Assembly: GCA_963970005.1 (NCBI GenBank)
Contig: CAXAMN010001237.1
Coordinates: 1 to 64,000 of the forward strand
DNA: 64,000 nucleotides
DNA from: Durusdinium trenchii
Taxonomy: Eukaryota > Sar > Dinophyceae > Suessiales > Symbiodiniaceae
Direction: 5' to 3'
Positions 32,501 to 38,600 of this stretch are shown piece by piece. The notes beneath the pieces are model-generated. The model was not told the DNA's origin and made no database searches. It worked only from the letters and a program-made list of their open reading frames with translations. How positions within the stretch are numbered: the stretch's first letter is position 1; every line of letters begins with the position of its first letter. The position numbers and the translations under genes are program-made.

Positions 32501-34067
32501 AACGGCGCGGCTCCAGCTGCTCCAGCGCCGGCATCAGCGCGCGCGCGTCGCGCGTGTCGCCCGCGGACGGTGCTGGCCAGACCGTGGAGAGGATCAGCTC
32601 GCGGCGCAGGCCCGGGGCACCCTGGCAGGTTACGAAAGCTTCCGCCGAGAGGGGGAGTGATGAAGCGGAAGGGGGCTTGTAGGAGGCGAAAAGGAACACT
32701 GAGGTGAAATCATGATACAGCCAATTCTTGTGACACACAGGTTGAGTCCCATAGTCCATAGTTCGAACAACCTTCCTCAAGAACTTTTTAGAACACTATC
32801 CACAATAATCCACCAAAAATATCTAGTTATATACAGTAATTGTTTGGGTTTTTGGATTGAAGAGGCCTCCACATGTTCGCACGTCATCTTCCCACTCACT
32901 TGTCTCTCACTTGTCTCTCAGCAGGCCTCTGCCTTCCTCCGAGTGAGCACTTGCAAGGCGTGCTCCGACAAGGGCAAGGGTTCGGTGCTGCTCAGGTGGC
33001 TGAGAGCATCGACCAAGCGGGCCTTGCAGGGGATTTGGGTGGCCCACTGGTCGGGTCGCCCCCACGAACGCCCGCGAAGGTGGAGCCCTGCCAGAATCGA
33101 AGGAGCACCTTCATCGAGAGACCTTCGACCTGCGACCTGCACAGAAGGTCGCCACAGGGGATCCCCTGCACCCTGCTTCCAAAACCCACCTGCTCGTCAC
33201 GGAATATGGAGCAAACACCTCGCCTTCGTTTCAGGCTCCTGCCCACTCTGCCCACGGCTCACGCCCGCCGCGCCTGCGTGAGGGAATAGGTCGCCGCGTG
33301 CGAGCCGTAGCGCGCCAAGGTGTGCTGCAGCAGTCCACGCATCCGGTGGAACCAATCGGCGCAGACCTTTCGGTTGGCCTCGAAGAACTGCTTCGAAACG
33401 CCTCGTAGGTCGGTCGGGTCGAACGACGCGAGCTACCCGGGCGGAGGGATGGAAGTGAGATGCTGGAGCTGATGGAAGTGGGATGGAAGTGGAAAAAGAC
33501 GGCTCTTCCTTTGCAAAGAGGTTGTTCTCTGCTTCCATGGTCGGTGAGTTGGAGTGTGGGAGAAGAACTGCAGAACTCTCGTTCTTCCAAACAAGGGCTC
33601 GGCTTCGCCAAAGCTCCGGGTGGGTGGATGGTGGTGGCTTTCAAATATGACATGTATATAAGTAGGTACAAAAACCATCATTAGCATCCTTCCCATGTGT
33701 GATCAATCCAAATTCCATCACGCCGCAGCAGCTCGCTTGGACCTACATGCAAGCCCTTGACCTAACTCTGCGTCATGGCACAGCATCTGCCCGAAGAAGA
33801 TTGAATTGGTTGCTTCATACCTGGAACACCCTTCGACTTGGATTGGCTCTGTGCATCTCCAAACGCCTGTTCTTTCATCAATGTGTTCTATTGCTAAAAA
33901 TGCAACATGAGTAGGTATATATATATAATATATATGTACACATGCACACACAGTACATCTCTTTCAGAGCTTCTTAGGCCAGGCGCGTCCAGTCCGATCG
34001 GGAACCTCTGGTTTGAAGACCACCGGCTCCTGCGCCAGTAGAATCAGCTGCTCCAGCGCGAAGACCA
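11411..34067 (-). CDS. SMG1-like: SMG1-like PI3K-related protein kinase gene (multi-exon)
   Basis: Exons listed below spell, 5' to 3' on the minus strand, helical FAT-like segments and then an SMG1-type kinase domain. Key pieces are [27 protein letters not shown] (N-lobe with the ATP-site Lys), [27 protein letters not shown] (catalytic DRHxxN) and [25 protein letters not shown] (activation segment, DYS where most kinases have DFG). SMG1 phosphorylates UPF1 in nonsense-mediated decay. The order agrees with SMG1 and many junctions keep phase. Introns begin GT, GC or GA and end AG. Not found: the exon just before the catalytic loop, the C-terminal FATC, and a start codon. A related PIKK is possible, but KKL plus the VVHVDY..CF..G..LRVPE..PFR pattern favours SMG1. 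Confidence 0.75.
11876..11948 (-). CDS. SMG1-like: SMG1-like exon: catalytic loop GLGDRHLDN
   Basis: 73 nt between CCGAG and a GC donor (GGAGAG then GCGGCA). It reads [19 protein letters not shown] then LTTGE and joins in phase 0 to the next exon. Asp and Asn of DRHxDN are the PIKK catalytic residues. Confidence 0.85.
12673..12749 (-). CDS. SMG1-like: SMG1-like exon: C-lobe helix
   Basis: 77 nt from CGCCAG to a GA donor (CATCCAG then GACGGG). It reads [20 protein letters not shown] then SSLHP, corresponding to the SMG1 segment ELMEATPPNLLAKELWSS. Phase agrees with the exon before it. Confidence 0.75.
13253..13312 (-). CDS. SMG1-like: SMG1-like exon: C-lobe segment
   Basis: 60 nt from CTTCCAG to a GC donor (CGGAG then GCGCGG). 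It reads [19 protein letters not shown], matching the SLDVSRRDWPL region of SMG1. One base at the start and two at the end agree with both neighbours' phases. Confidence 0.8.
14057..14106 (-). CDS. SMG1-like: SMG1-like exon: inter-lobe segment
   Basis: 50 nt from TCACCAG to a GT donor (CTCAG then GTGCGG). It reads [16 protein letters not shown] plus a split Arg, in the place of PSELYYSKIGPALK of SMG1. Phase 0 start follows the preceding 64-nt exon. Confidence 0.75.
15029..15092 (-). CDS. SMG1-like: SMG1-like exon: GLIRWV segment
   Basis: 64 nt from CCGTAG to a GT donor (GCCAG then GTGAGA). It reads [20 protein letters not shown] then Q, equivalent to [20 protein letters not shown] of SMG1. 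Its first base completes the Arg codon of the exon ending at 15553. Confidence 0.85.
15222..15335 (+). repeat. GATATA / GGATA microsatellite
   Basis: About 85 bases of TAGATATAGA-type repeats, then tandem AGGAT units. Confidence 0.95.
15553..15670 (-). CDS. SMG1-like: SMG1-like exon: hinge-proximal segment
   Basis: It ends with [13 protein letters not shown] plus a split Arg at a GC donor (GCCAG then GCGCGT), matching ARHYSVTPLGTR of SMG1 just before GLIQWV. The 5' boundary, near GAG then GCCAATGCG, is approximate. Confidence 0.65.
16125..16245 (-). CDS. SMG1-like: SMG1-like exon: N-lobe with ATP-binding lysine
   Basis: It reads [20 protein letters not shown] then [13 protein letters not shown], matching SMG1 [21 protein letters not shown]. 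The Lys of LLKG is the expected ATP-contacting lysine. It probably begins after TAG or CAG near 16245; the donor near 16125 is uncertain. Confidence 0.75.
16459..16563 (-). CDS. SMG1-like: SMG1-like exon: TKTKPKKL segment
   Basis: It starts after CACCTCAG and reads [20 protein letters not shown] then [15 protein letters not shown], matching [22 protein letters not shown] of SMG1. This is the most specific sign of SMG1 among PIKKs. The donor is unclear. Confidence 0.8.
16905..17050 (-). CDS. SMG1-like: Possible SMG1-like exon before the kinase domain
   Basis: The frame reads [20 protein letters not shown], which fits the variable segment between the FRB-like helices and the kinase. Splice ends were not fixed. 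Confidence 0.35.
17355..17426 (+). repeat. Dispersed repeat family R3, copy 1
   Basis: It shares AAAACCGCTGG, TAGAGGAAAA and CAGGGTCCATGTTAG with the inverted copy at 41281-41345. A shorter relative (AGAGGAAAACCACCTTCCAG) lies near 10410-10440. Confidence 0.6.
17512..17632 (-). CDS. SMG1-like: SMG1-like exon: pre-kinase helices
   Basis: It starts after TTGTGAG and reads [20 protein letters not shown] then [18 protein letters not shown], similar in pattern to SLQQRAQKRASYILRLEEISPWLAAM of SMG1. The 3' end is approximate. Confidence 0.6.
17803..17831 (+). other. Poly(A) tract after AATAAA-like signal
   Basis: AATAAACCTCATTT followed by about 14 A, like the 3' end of a retroposed transcript. 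No coding sequence was recognised upstream. Confidence 0.45.
18030..18280. mobile_element. MITE-like element with about 50-bp imperfect terminal inverted repeats
   Basis: Left end GGTGAACTATTTGTATAATT (18030 on) and the complement of the right end, GGTGAACTATTATTGTATAA (18280 back), continue to match through CGGTTT and ATCTTTTAGCTC. The internal 150 bases are non-coding. No clear target duplication. Confidence 0.8.
18721..18803 (-). CDS. SMG1-like: SMG1-like exon (FAT/FRB region)
   Basis: It starts with one base after CGTCAG and reads [20 protein letters not shown] then WEAGEGS. The 1-base start agrees with the 2-base end of the exon at 19442. A GT donor (GAAGCG then GTGCGA) is likely. Confidence 0.5.
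19327..19414 (+). mobile_element. Small MITE family M2, copy 1
   Basis: It begins CCAAGAGAGG and ends CCTCTCTAGG, with internal GAGAGACCTGAAC and GTGGTACATATGGGAT shared with the copies at 27346 and 41051. Confidence 0.7.
19442..19527 (-). CDS. SMG1-like: SMG1-like exon (FAT/FRB region)
   Basis: 86 nt from TGACAG to a GT donor (CGCAG then GTGCCG). It reads [20 protein letters not shown] then QIFLPPLR. Phase 0 start agrees with the exon ending at 19936. Confidence 0.55.
19936..20076 (-). CDS. SMG1-like: SMG1-like exon (FAT/FRB region)
   Basis: 141 nt, exactly 47 codons, from TCAAAG to a GT donor (CCCAG then GTGGGA). It reads [20 protein letters not shown] then [20 protein letters not shown], helical and natural in composition. 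Confidence 0.6.
20186..20265 (-). CDS. SMG1-like: SMG1-like exon, frame ambiguous
   Basis: 80 nt from TCTCAG to a GC donor (GCAAG then GCCACG). Phase continuity with both neighbours needs the frame [18 protein letters not shown]. The frame [20 protein letters not shown] looks more natural. One boundary or one neighbour is therefore misplaced. Confidence 0.4.
20520..20664 (-). CDS. SMG1-like: SMG1-like exon (FAT region)
   Basis: 145 nt from CCGAAG to a GT donor (CTAG then GTATAG). It reads [40 protein letters not shown] and IQHWFQRL, helical repeats of PIKK type. Phase 0 start agrees with the exon at 21097. Confidence 0.6.
21097..21171 (-). CDS. SMG1-like: SMG1-like exon: end of [11 protein letters not shown]
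   Basis: 75 nt from GCTGCTAG to a GA donor (GCAGAG then GAGTCT). It reads [20 protein letters not shown] then ALAAE, matching [20 protein letters not shown] of SMG1. Confidence 0.7.
21713..21822 (+). repeat. Degenerate tandem repeat of TCCTAGTAGCGTTCTTG type
   Basis: Four to five units built on CCTAGTAGC with GTTCTTG or AATGC spacers. Confidence 0.7.
21868..22010 (+). repeat. Dispersed repeat R4 (CCAGTGGATGATGATGGTT)
   Basis: The same word and a following TGTTACAGG occur near 43830-43890, and a second partial copy (CCCAGTGGATGATCA) lies at about 21996-22010. Confidence 0.5.
22465..22655 (-). CDS. SMG1-like: SMG1-like exon (FAT region), approximate
   Basis: The frame reads [40 protein letters not shown] and [18 protein letters not shown], strongly helical. 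The acceptor is probably CTAAG near 22655; the donor is not fixed. Confidence 0.5.
24209..24321 (-). CDS. SMG1-like: SMG1-like exon (FAT region)
   Basis: 113 nt from CTGCCAG to a GC donor (CCGAAG then GCCGGC). It reads [20 protein letters not shown] then [17 protein letters not shown]. Phase with the upstream exon is unresolved. Confidence 0.5.
24941..25012 (-). CDS. SMG1-like: SMG1-like exon (FAT region)
   Basis: 72 nt from CCAAAAG to a GT donor (GTCAG then GTGAGA). It reads [20 protein letters not shown] then ANV plus a split Arg. Confidence 0.5.
25100..25246 (-). CDS. SMG1-like: SMG1-like exon (FAT region)
   Basis: It starts after CTCTTCAG with two bases that complete the Gly codon left by the exon at 26532, then reads [20 protein letters not shown] and onward. 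The donor is uncertain, possibly GTGCAC near 25160. The phase join shows the 25548-26424 gene lies inside an intron. Confidence 0.5.
25548..26424 (-). CDS. Nested gene in an SMG1 intron: secreted/type-II membrane Cys-containing protein
   Basis: ATG at 26424 opens [16 protein letters not shown], then a hydrophobic segment [14 protein letters not shown] that would serve as signal peptide or anchor, then a Cys-containing ectodomain ([30 protein letters not shown]). The frame runs to 25834. The better continuation ([55 protein letters not shown]) is in another frame from about 25922 to the stop at 25548. The shift lies in or near C6/G6 runs at about 25912, so sequencing error, frameshift or a small intron are all possible. 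It has no introns over 600 bases, unlike its host, and is on the same strand. Family not recognised; function unknown. Confidence 0.6.
26431..26448 (-). other. Possible dinoflagellate spliced-leader relic
   Basis: Minus strand CCGACTCTTTTTCTCAAG lies 6 bases before the ATG at 26424. It resembles the dinoflagellate spliced leader CCGTAGCCATTTTGGCTCAAG, with shared CCG, T-run and CTCAAG end but with gaps. If real, the nested gene arose by retroposition of a trans-spliced mRNA. Confidence 0.3.
26532..26613 (-). CDS. SMG1-like: SMG1-like exon (FAT region)
   Basis: 82 nt from CTCTCAG to a GT donor (GGAAG then GTGCGG). It reads [20 protein letters not shown] then GKHLAAE. Its one-base end pairs with the two-base start at 25246. 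Confidence 0.55.
27095..27200 (-). CDS. SMG1-like: SMG1-like exon (FAT region)
   Basis: It starts after CTCCGAG in phase 0 and reads [20 protein letters not shown] then [13 protein letters not shown]. The 3' end is approximate. Confidence 0.5.
27240..27347 (-). repeat. Inverted copy of the CTAGTAGC tandem repeat
   Basis: Units such as AACAAGAAGCTACTAGG are the complement of the 21713-21822 units. Confidence 0.7.
27346..27430 (+). mobile_element. Small MITE family M2, copy 2
   Basis: It shares GGTTGAGAGACCTGAACG, GTGGTACATATGGGATGGGC and TTCAACCTCTCTTAG with the other copies. The left terminal repeat is shortened and abuts the CTAGTAGC-type repeat. Confidence 0.7.
27722..27870 (-). CDS. SMG1-like: SMG1-like exon (FAT region), KLAEW motif
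   Basis: It reads [40 protein letters not shown] and [10 protein letters not shown] and ends at a clear GT donor (TTGCAG then GTGAGC). The 5' end is approximate. Confidence 0.55.
28329..28415 (-). CDS. SMG1-like: SMG1-like exon (FAT region)
   Basis: 87 nt, exactly 29 codons, from CGGCAG to a GC donor (CTACAG then GCTGGA). It reads [20 protein letters not shown] then SLDLLEVLQ. Confidence 0.55.
29384..29434 (-). CDS. SMG1-like: SMG1-like micro-exon (FAT region)
   Basis: 51 nt, exactly 17 codons, from CCTCAG to a GT donor (CGCCAG then GTGCGG). It reads [17 protein letters not shown]. Confidence 0.5.
29606..29880 (+). repeat. Pyrimidine-rich microsatellite (ACTACG/ACTACC, then CTT)n
   Basis: About 90 bases of ACT/ACG/ACC triplets, then about 185 bases of CTT/CTG triplets. 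In the minus-strand transcript it would be a GAA-type purine tract. Confidence 0.95.
29992..30243 (-). CDS. SMG1-like: SMG1-like exon between complementary repeats
   Basis: 252 nt from CCCAAG to a GC donor (CGCAG then GCCAAC). The natural frame reads [20 protein letters not shown], an Ala-rich stretch, and [20 protein letters not shown]. This frame needs a 2-base end upstream, whereas the exon at 31195 ends in phase 0; the phase-0 frame is also open but Arg/Gly-rich. An unseen exon could settle this. Confidence 0.5.
30634..31098 (+). repeat. Purine-rich microsatellite (GAA/GGA)n containing an assembly gap
   Basis: About 465 bases of GAA/GAG/GGA units on the plus strand with ten N at 30857-30866, so its true length is unknown. 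It is complementary in type to the 29606-29880 tract. Confidence 0.95.
30857..30866. other. Assembly gap (10 N)
   Basis: Ten N inside the purine microsatellite; a nominal gap size. Confidence 1.
31195..31365 (-). CDS. SMG1-like: SMG1-like exon (FAT region)
   Basis: 171 nt, exactly 57 codons, from GGCCAG to a GC donor (CCGGAG then GCAATG). It reads [40 protein letters not shown] and [17 protein letters not shown]. Phase 0 at both ends. Confidence 0.65.
31682..31750 (-). CDS. SMG1-like: SMG1-like exon, TPR-like
   Basis: 69 nt, exactly 23 codons, from CCGCAG to a GC donor (TATGAG then GCAAGG). It reads [20 protein letters not shown] then SYE, a TPR-like helix pair typical of FAT domains. Confidence 0.65.
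31869..32021 (-). CDS. SMG1-like: SMG1-like exon with GA donor
   Basis: 153 nt, exactly 51 codons, from TCTCAG to a GA donor (TTCCAG then GATGGG). It reads [40 protein letters not shown] and [11 protein letters not shown]. Confidence 0.6.
32439..32621 (-). CDS. SMG1-like: SMG1-like exon (FAT region)
   Basis: 183 nt, exactly 61 codons, from CTGCCAG to a GC donor (CACAAG then GCGCAG). It reads [40 protein letters not shown] and onward. Phase 0 at both ends. Confidence 0.6.
32927..33022 (-). CDS. SMG1-like: SMG1-like exon (FAT region)
   Basis: 96 nt, exactly 32 codons, from CTGCAAG to a GC donor (GCAGAG then GCCTGC). It reads [20 protein letters not shown] then [12 protein letters not shown]. 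Confidence 0.6.
33274..33432 (-). CDS. SMG1-like: SMG1-like exon: [13 protein letters not shown] segment
   Basis: 159 nt, exactly 53 codons, from GGGTAG to a GC donor (ACGCAG then GCGCGG). It reads [40 protein letters not shown] and [13 protein letters not shown]. The pattern of a Cys-x2-Trp-x3-Arg helix is reminiscent of SMG1 FAT regions (from memory). Confidence 0.65.
34006..34067 (-). CDS. SMG1-like: SMG1-like exon (FAT region)
   Basis: 62 nt from GTTCAAG to a GT donor (CCAGAG then GTTCCC). It starts with two bases, then reads [20 protein letters not shown], ending in phase 0 as the next exon needs. Confidence 0.6.
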
Positions 34068-35554
34068 CTTGAACACAGGCCAAAGGGCAGAAACCTGAAA
34101 CGCCGCGGGTTTCAAAATGATCAAGGTCCAAACCACCCGCCCCCTACCCCCACTATGTCACGATGCCTTCTTAGCGGTGATGATTTGAAGGTTCATGCCC
34201 ACAAAAGGTCTAGATGGGAACGTGCTCCGACGATCCCAGTGGCGCGGTGGCACATATGCGCCACGTTCTCCACCTGTGAAGTAGCAGTAGCATCCACTGC
34301 GGGGTGGGTTCAGTGGTCTACCCAGCCATCACGTTGCACCCCTCCTGCCTCGAAGAGATCCATCCACAGCCCCCCCCCGGGAAGCCCGCCAGGCAATCCC
34401 GGAGCAGTTTCACGGAACGGCGGGAGCGATGTGGTGGTCTAAAAGCCCTAGGATTGCAACAGCCACGTCTTTAATGGTCTCTACCCGGACAACCACAAGT
34501 CTGACTGGGGATTTTACACAATAAAACCAGGTCAACATTTTGTTTGATGGTCGTGGAAGGCTAGGTCTAGGAAAACCTTTCTTGATAGAAGTGCCCACAA
34601 CAAAAAGGGACAAGAACCCTCCATCCTACAAAAATGGAAGTTGAACATGGGGAAGTTGATGTTCCTCTACTCACAGGTGTTTCCACTTCCATGATTGTTG
34701 AAGGGAGGGTGAATCAAGTGGAAAAAAGTATGGCACTCTCTCTCTCTCTCTCTGCCAGCTGCATGCTCCTTTTTCTTCCACCTGCGTTGGATATATATAT
34801 ATATATATATAATGTAATAAATGACCATGACGATTGAAGATCTTGGCAACCTTTCAAGTCCTCCAAACTGTACTCTATATCTATATTCTATTGTAGGTAT
34901 ACGTGCATATATACAGCAACCCAAGGTAAGCACCAGTAGCAGCGAAAGGGCACTCACGTCATGCCCTCTAAAACTTCAACCATTCACATCCAATGCCCCA
35001 ACCCTGAATCATCATAGACCGGGCGGGCTCGAGCAGACGCTTGGTCTAATGGCGCGCTCGTCTCGGCTGTTCGTCATGCGGGTCACTCGAGGAAAACAGG
35101 TCGCTTCTTCTTATTGCAAATCGGTCGCCAAGGAGGAGCGGTTGAGACATTGTGCACCAGCTTCTTCACTACGTGACCTTTTGAGGGCTTTTGAAGTGGT
35201 TGCAGACAATCCCCTTAATGGTGGTCCCACAATACAAAGAAGTGGTTTCCAACACTTTTGAGTTCAATTTGAGTGGGGATCTACTTGTTCTATCTATTTT
35301 GGGGGTCTATAATATAGAGGTTTCCATCATCTCAACGGCCGGGGACGGTTCGAGATGATTACCACGGGATCACCCATCGGAGGTGCGGAGGATCACCGAG
35401 CAGCTCCCGTCAATGATGCTGGCATCCAAGGCCGCTCCCTGCTTCGAGAGGCTCGCCGCGACCTTTTGAGCCACCTGGTCCGACGGCACGGAGGGCGCGA
35501 GGGGCACGGATCAAGGAGGCAGTTTTTTGCGAACAAAACCATCTGTTCGTAGAC

Positions 35555-35656
35555 CTCTGCCCAGCTCAAAATCAAAGGTCGGACGCGCGGCCAGGTCACC
35601 TAGGCTCCCCACCTTGCTCGAGGACTCGATCATCATCGTCTCCAGCATCTGCAGGC
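35555..35656 (-). CDS. Putative exon
   Basis: 102 nt from CTTCGAG to a GT donor (GCAGAG then GTCTAC). It reads LQMLETMMIESSSKVGSLGD then LAARPTFDFELGR. It ends with one base, matching the 2-base start at 34067. Confidence 0.5.
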
Positions 35657-38600
35657 CTCGAAGAGGCACACGGCACGACTGGTTTGGCGCCTTGCCCCTC
35701 CAGTGTCCAAGACTTTCCCCGGCAGAAGGGTGGCCGGGTGACGCAGGTGCGAAGAGTGCTCGATGTTTTCTCGAGATGGTCAAGGTGAGTCAGGTTCTAG
35801 TGTTTCTCGTTCAGGCAGTGCTCCTTCTTTCAAAAGCTCCCAAGTCTCAAGAAAGGTGTCTTCTGTTTCACCACGATCAAAGGTCATGTGGCGGTATGTG
35901 GCGGTCACCAATGGTGAAGTTCCATGAAACTTCGGCATAAGACCCACGTCATGAGCCCAAAGAACTCGAACAATGGTGCCCCTTGTAGGAGAAGCAGGAG
36001 GAGGAGGAGGAGTGAAAGAGAACTTGGAAATGGGTTCCGCCAAGCGTTTCACTTCTTGTTCAGCTTCCAACCCCCCTTAGACCGAGTCGACCAACATTTT
36101 CGCCCAACATTTTCGCCCAGATTCCAAACCCGGAACTAGGACCGCGAGCTGTCATAACAAATGTCTAGGCCCGCAACATTGCAGGGAGCTGAAAGGCCCG
36201 GCCCATCATGTCGTGGCCAAGTGGGGAAAATGGACCAAGCTCGGGCCCTAAGGCTTTCAACAAACATGTCCAGACACGCCCTCATCTGCAGCTGCGCAGC
36301 TCGAGGACGCCGAGCCGAAGGGCGACTTCAGGCGGTGCGAGACGAAGAACGCCGCAGCCAGCAACAGCAGCCAGAGGGTCTTCAGGTTGTTGGGGACTCC
36401 TGGCTGGCCGAACAGTCTCCAAACGGCCTCCCTAAATCCCTTCAGAAGAAAGGATTGATTGGCCTCCAACCTCTTGAAATGTTCCGAGGAGTCTCACAAG
36501 AACACGCTGAAGATGCATCACGAGGCTGGGGCAGCACGGGGCTGTCATATGGGCGTATGAAATCCCAGTATATATCCCAGTTCAATCTACCCAGCCAGGG
36601 CCAGGGGGTCTTCCTATTAAAGATTACACATCCATGTGGAGAAGAGTGCTGTTGTTTCTGGTGTCGTGCTTGCCCAGCACTGAAGGAAGGAAGAGGGGTA
36701 TAGAATCATTGTCTGGCTTGAGCAAAAGAATTTGCTTGTGATGTCACATGGCCAGCACAGTCCCACAGATTCTCTCAAGGGTCGACGTCATCCAGCATTC
36801 CTAGAGGGGTTGAGAGTGCTCCAAAGCTGGCACACACCAAGAATCAAGTAAAAGTTCTGGAGCATTCTGAAAATATGTGCAATGACTGGGACTTCTGTCC
36901 CAAAAGTAACTTAGTGCGACCGCGACCTGATCAAAAATAAACATGCTTGGGATTGGTTTGATGGGTTTGTTGCGGAAGGCCTAGGGCGCCGCAAGAGTTG
37001 GGCCTGGCCAATCCTTACAAACACCCTCTTCTGCCCGCAAAGCGTCACTCACAGACACGGCCGAGTCCCTTGCAAGGTTTGTCGGAGCTATAGGTTCCCC
37101 AAAGATCTCACCACCTTCCCACGCCAAGACCCACCTAAGCAGAAAAAAAGGCACCCAAAAGAAAACGCCTCCCCATCTGTCTGCCCACCTCACCTCACAC
37201 CTCACCTCACACCTCACCTCGCCCTGCCTGGCGCCCGCCAAAGCATGGAGGACAAGTACTCTCGAAAGTCCCGGTGTTGCGTCCCGTCGCCCGGGCTCAA
37301 GGTGCCTCGGGCCCGGAGGACCGCTGGAGGACGGGTCCGAACCACGAGGCGAAAAGCTCAGAAAGTCTGAACGACCTGGAAGACACCGGCGACCAGATTC
37401 GCCCCGTCCTCGCCAACGAAGCACAGTCTACCTAGCTTTGCTAGCTAGAGATGTGGATCAACCATGAAACCTCCCCCCCTGTCGAGATCAAATAGAACAT
37501 CCATAGGCTGATGAAGTGGGAAATCGAACCCATCGAGCTGACCCAGACGTTGGGGGAACACCTTGCCTGAAATCAGTGTGACGGAGCCACGGGTCGGTTG
37601 AATGAGCTGAAATGTTGCATAGCTCTTGCAGTTCAGGTTGATGATCGCAGTCTTGATACTCCATCTAGACCAATCATCTATCTACAGCGCTCATTGAGTC
37701 TAACATCCTACCCCCACTCCAACTATTGCCACGCCACGGAGGGCTGTCAACAGGCTGCCCAGGGATTCACTGCTGAGTTCGGAGCTGGTCACCAGCAAGC
37801 TTCGCAACACGCCACTGGGCGCCACCAGCGCCTCGCCCAGGTCCAGCCGTGCAGCCGCCAGCTTCGCCCAGAGCTTCTGGCGCCCCCGCGCTGCTGCCTC
37901 GCCGGGGCACAGTGGGTCCATCAGCTGCCCAAAGCAACTCCGCAGCAGGCGCCCGAAGCGCGGCTCGTCGCGCCAGAGCGCCAGCGCGCACTCGGCCAGC
38001 GCCTGGGGATCCGCCGTTTGGAAGGTCGGCTCCCAGAGCTTCAGGCGCCCACCGAAGCAATGCCAGAAGGTACCAGGCACCGAAGAGAAGGACTGCAGCA
38101 GACGAAGGCCCTTCGAGTGCGGACGCGCTGCCACGAGATGCGAGACCTCCTCCGCAATCCACTCCACCAGCGCTTCGTCGTCCAGGAGCCGCAGCAGCTT
38201 TGCCGCCAGGAGCATCTCGCTCTGACCGTCCGTCTGCCGGCTGGCCGCCAAGATGGGGCGCAGGCTCTCGGAGAGGACCTGCTGCTGCTTGGGCTCCAGG
38301 ACCCCTGAGTAGTGCTGTAGAAGCTGCAAGTTGGCCACTCCGGCGTGCAAACACTCGGTGTCCGAGACCGGCACGAGCTCCTGGAACGGTTCGCAAGGCG
38401 GCGGGGCTGTCCATCTTGAGACCACAAAAAGAATCCGCCTGAACCGGGGACCCAAGTTGACAGAAGTAGCTGTCCCTCCCATTCTCTTCAGCCTCCTGGT
38501 CCTAGGTTGGTTGGGAACATCTCAGTCCGCAAAGCCAAACCTCCCCCGGGACTTGCCAGGTCTAATCTCCTGCAACTCCTCCAAGACTTTCTCCAGGCAA

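Noticed and set aside
37767..38442. Overlapping Ala/Arg-rich frames on both strands
   Set aside because: GC-rich shadows of the minus-strand exon 37735-38414, which alone has natural helical composition.
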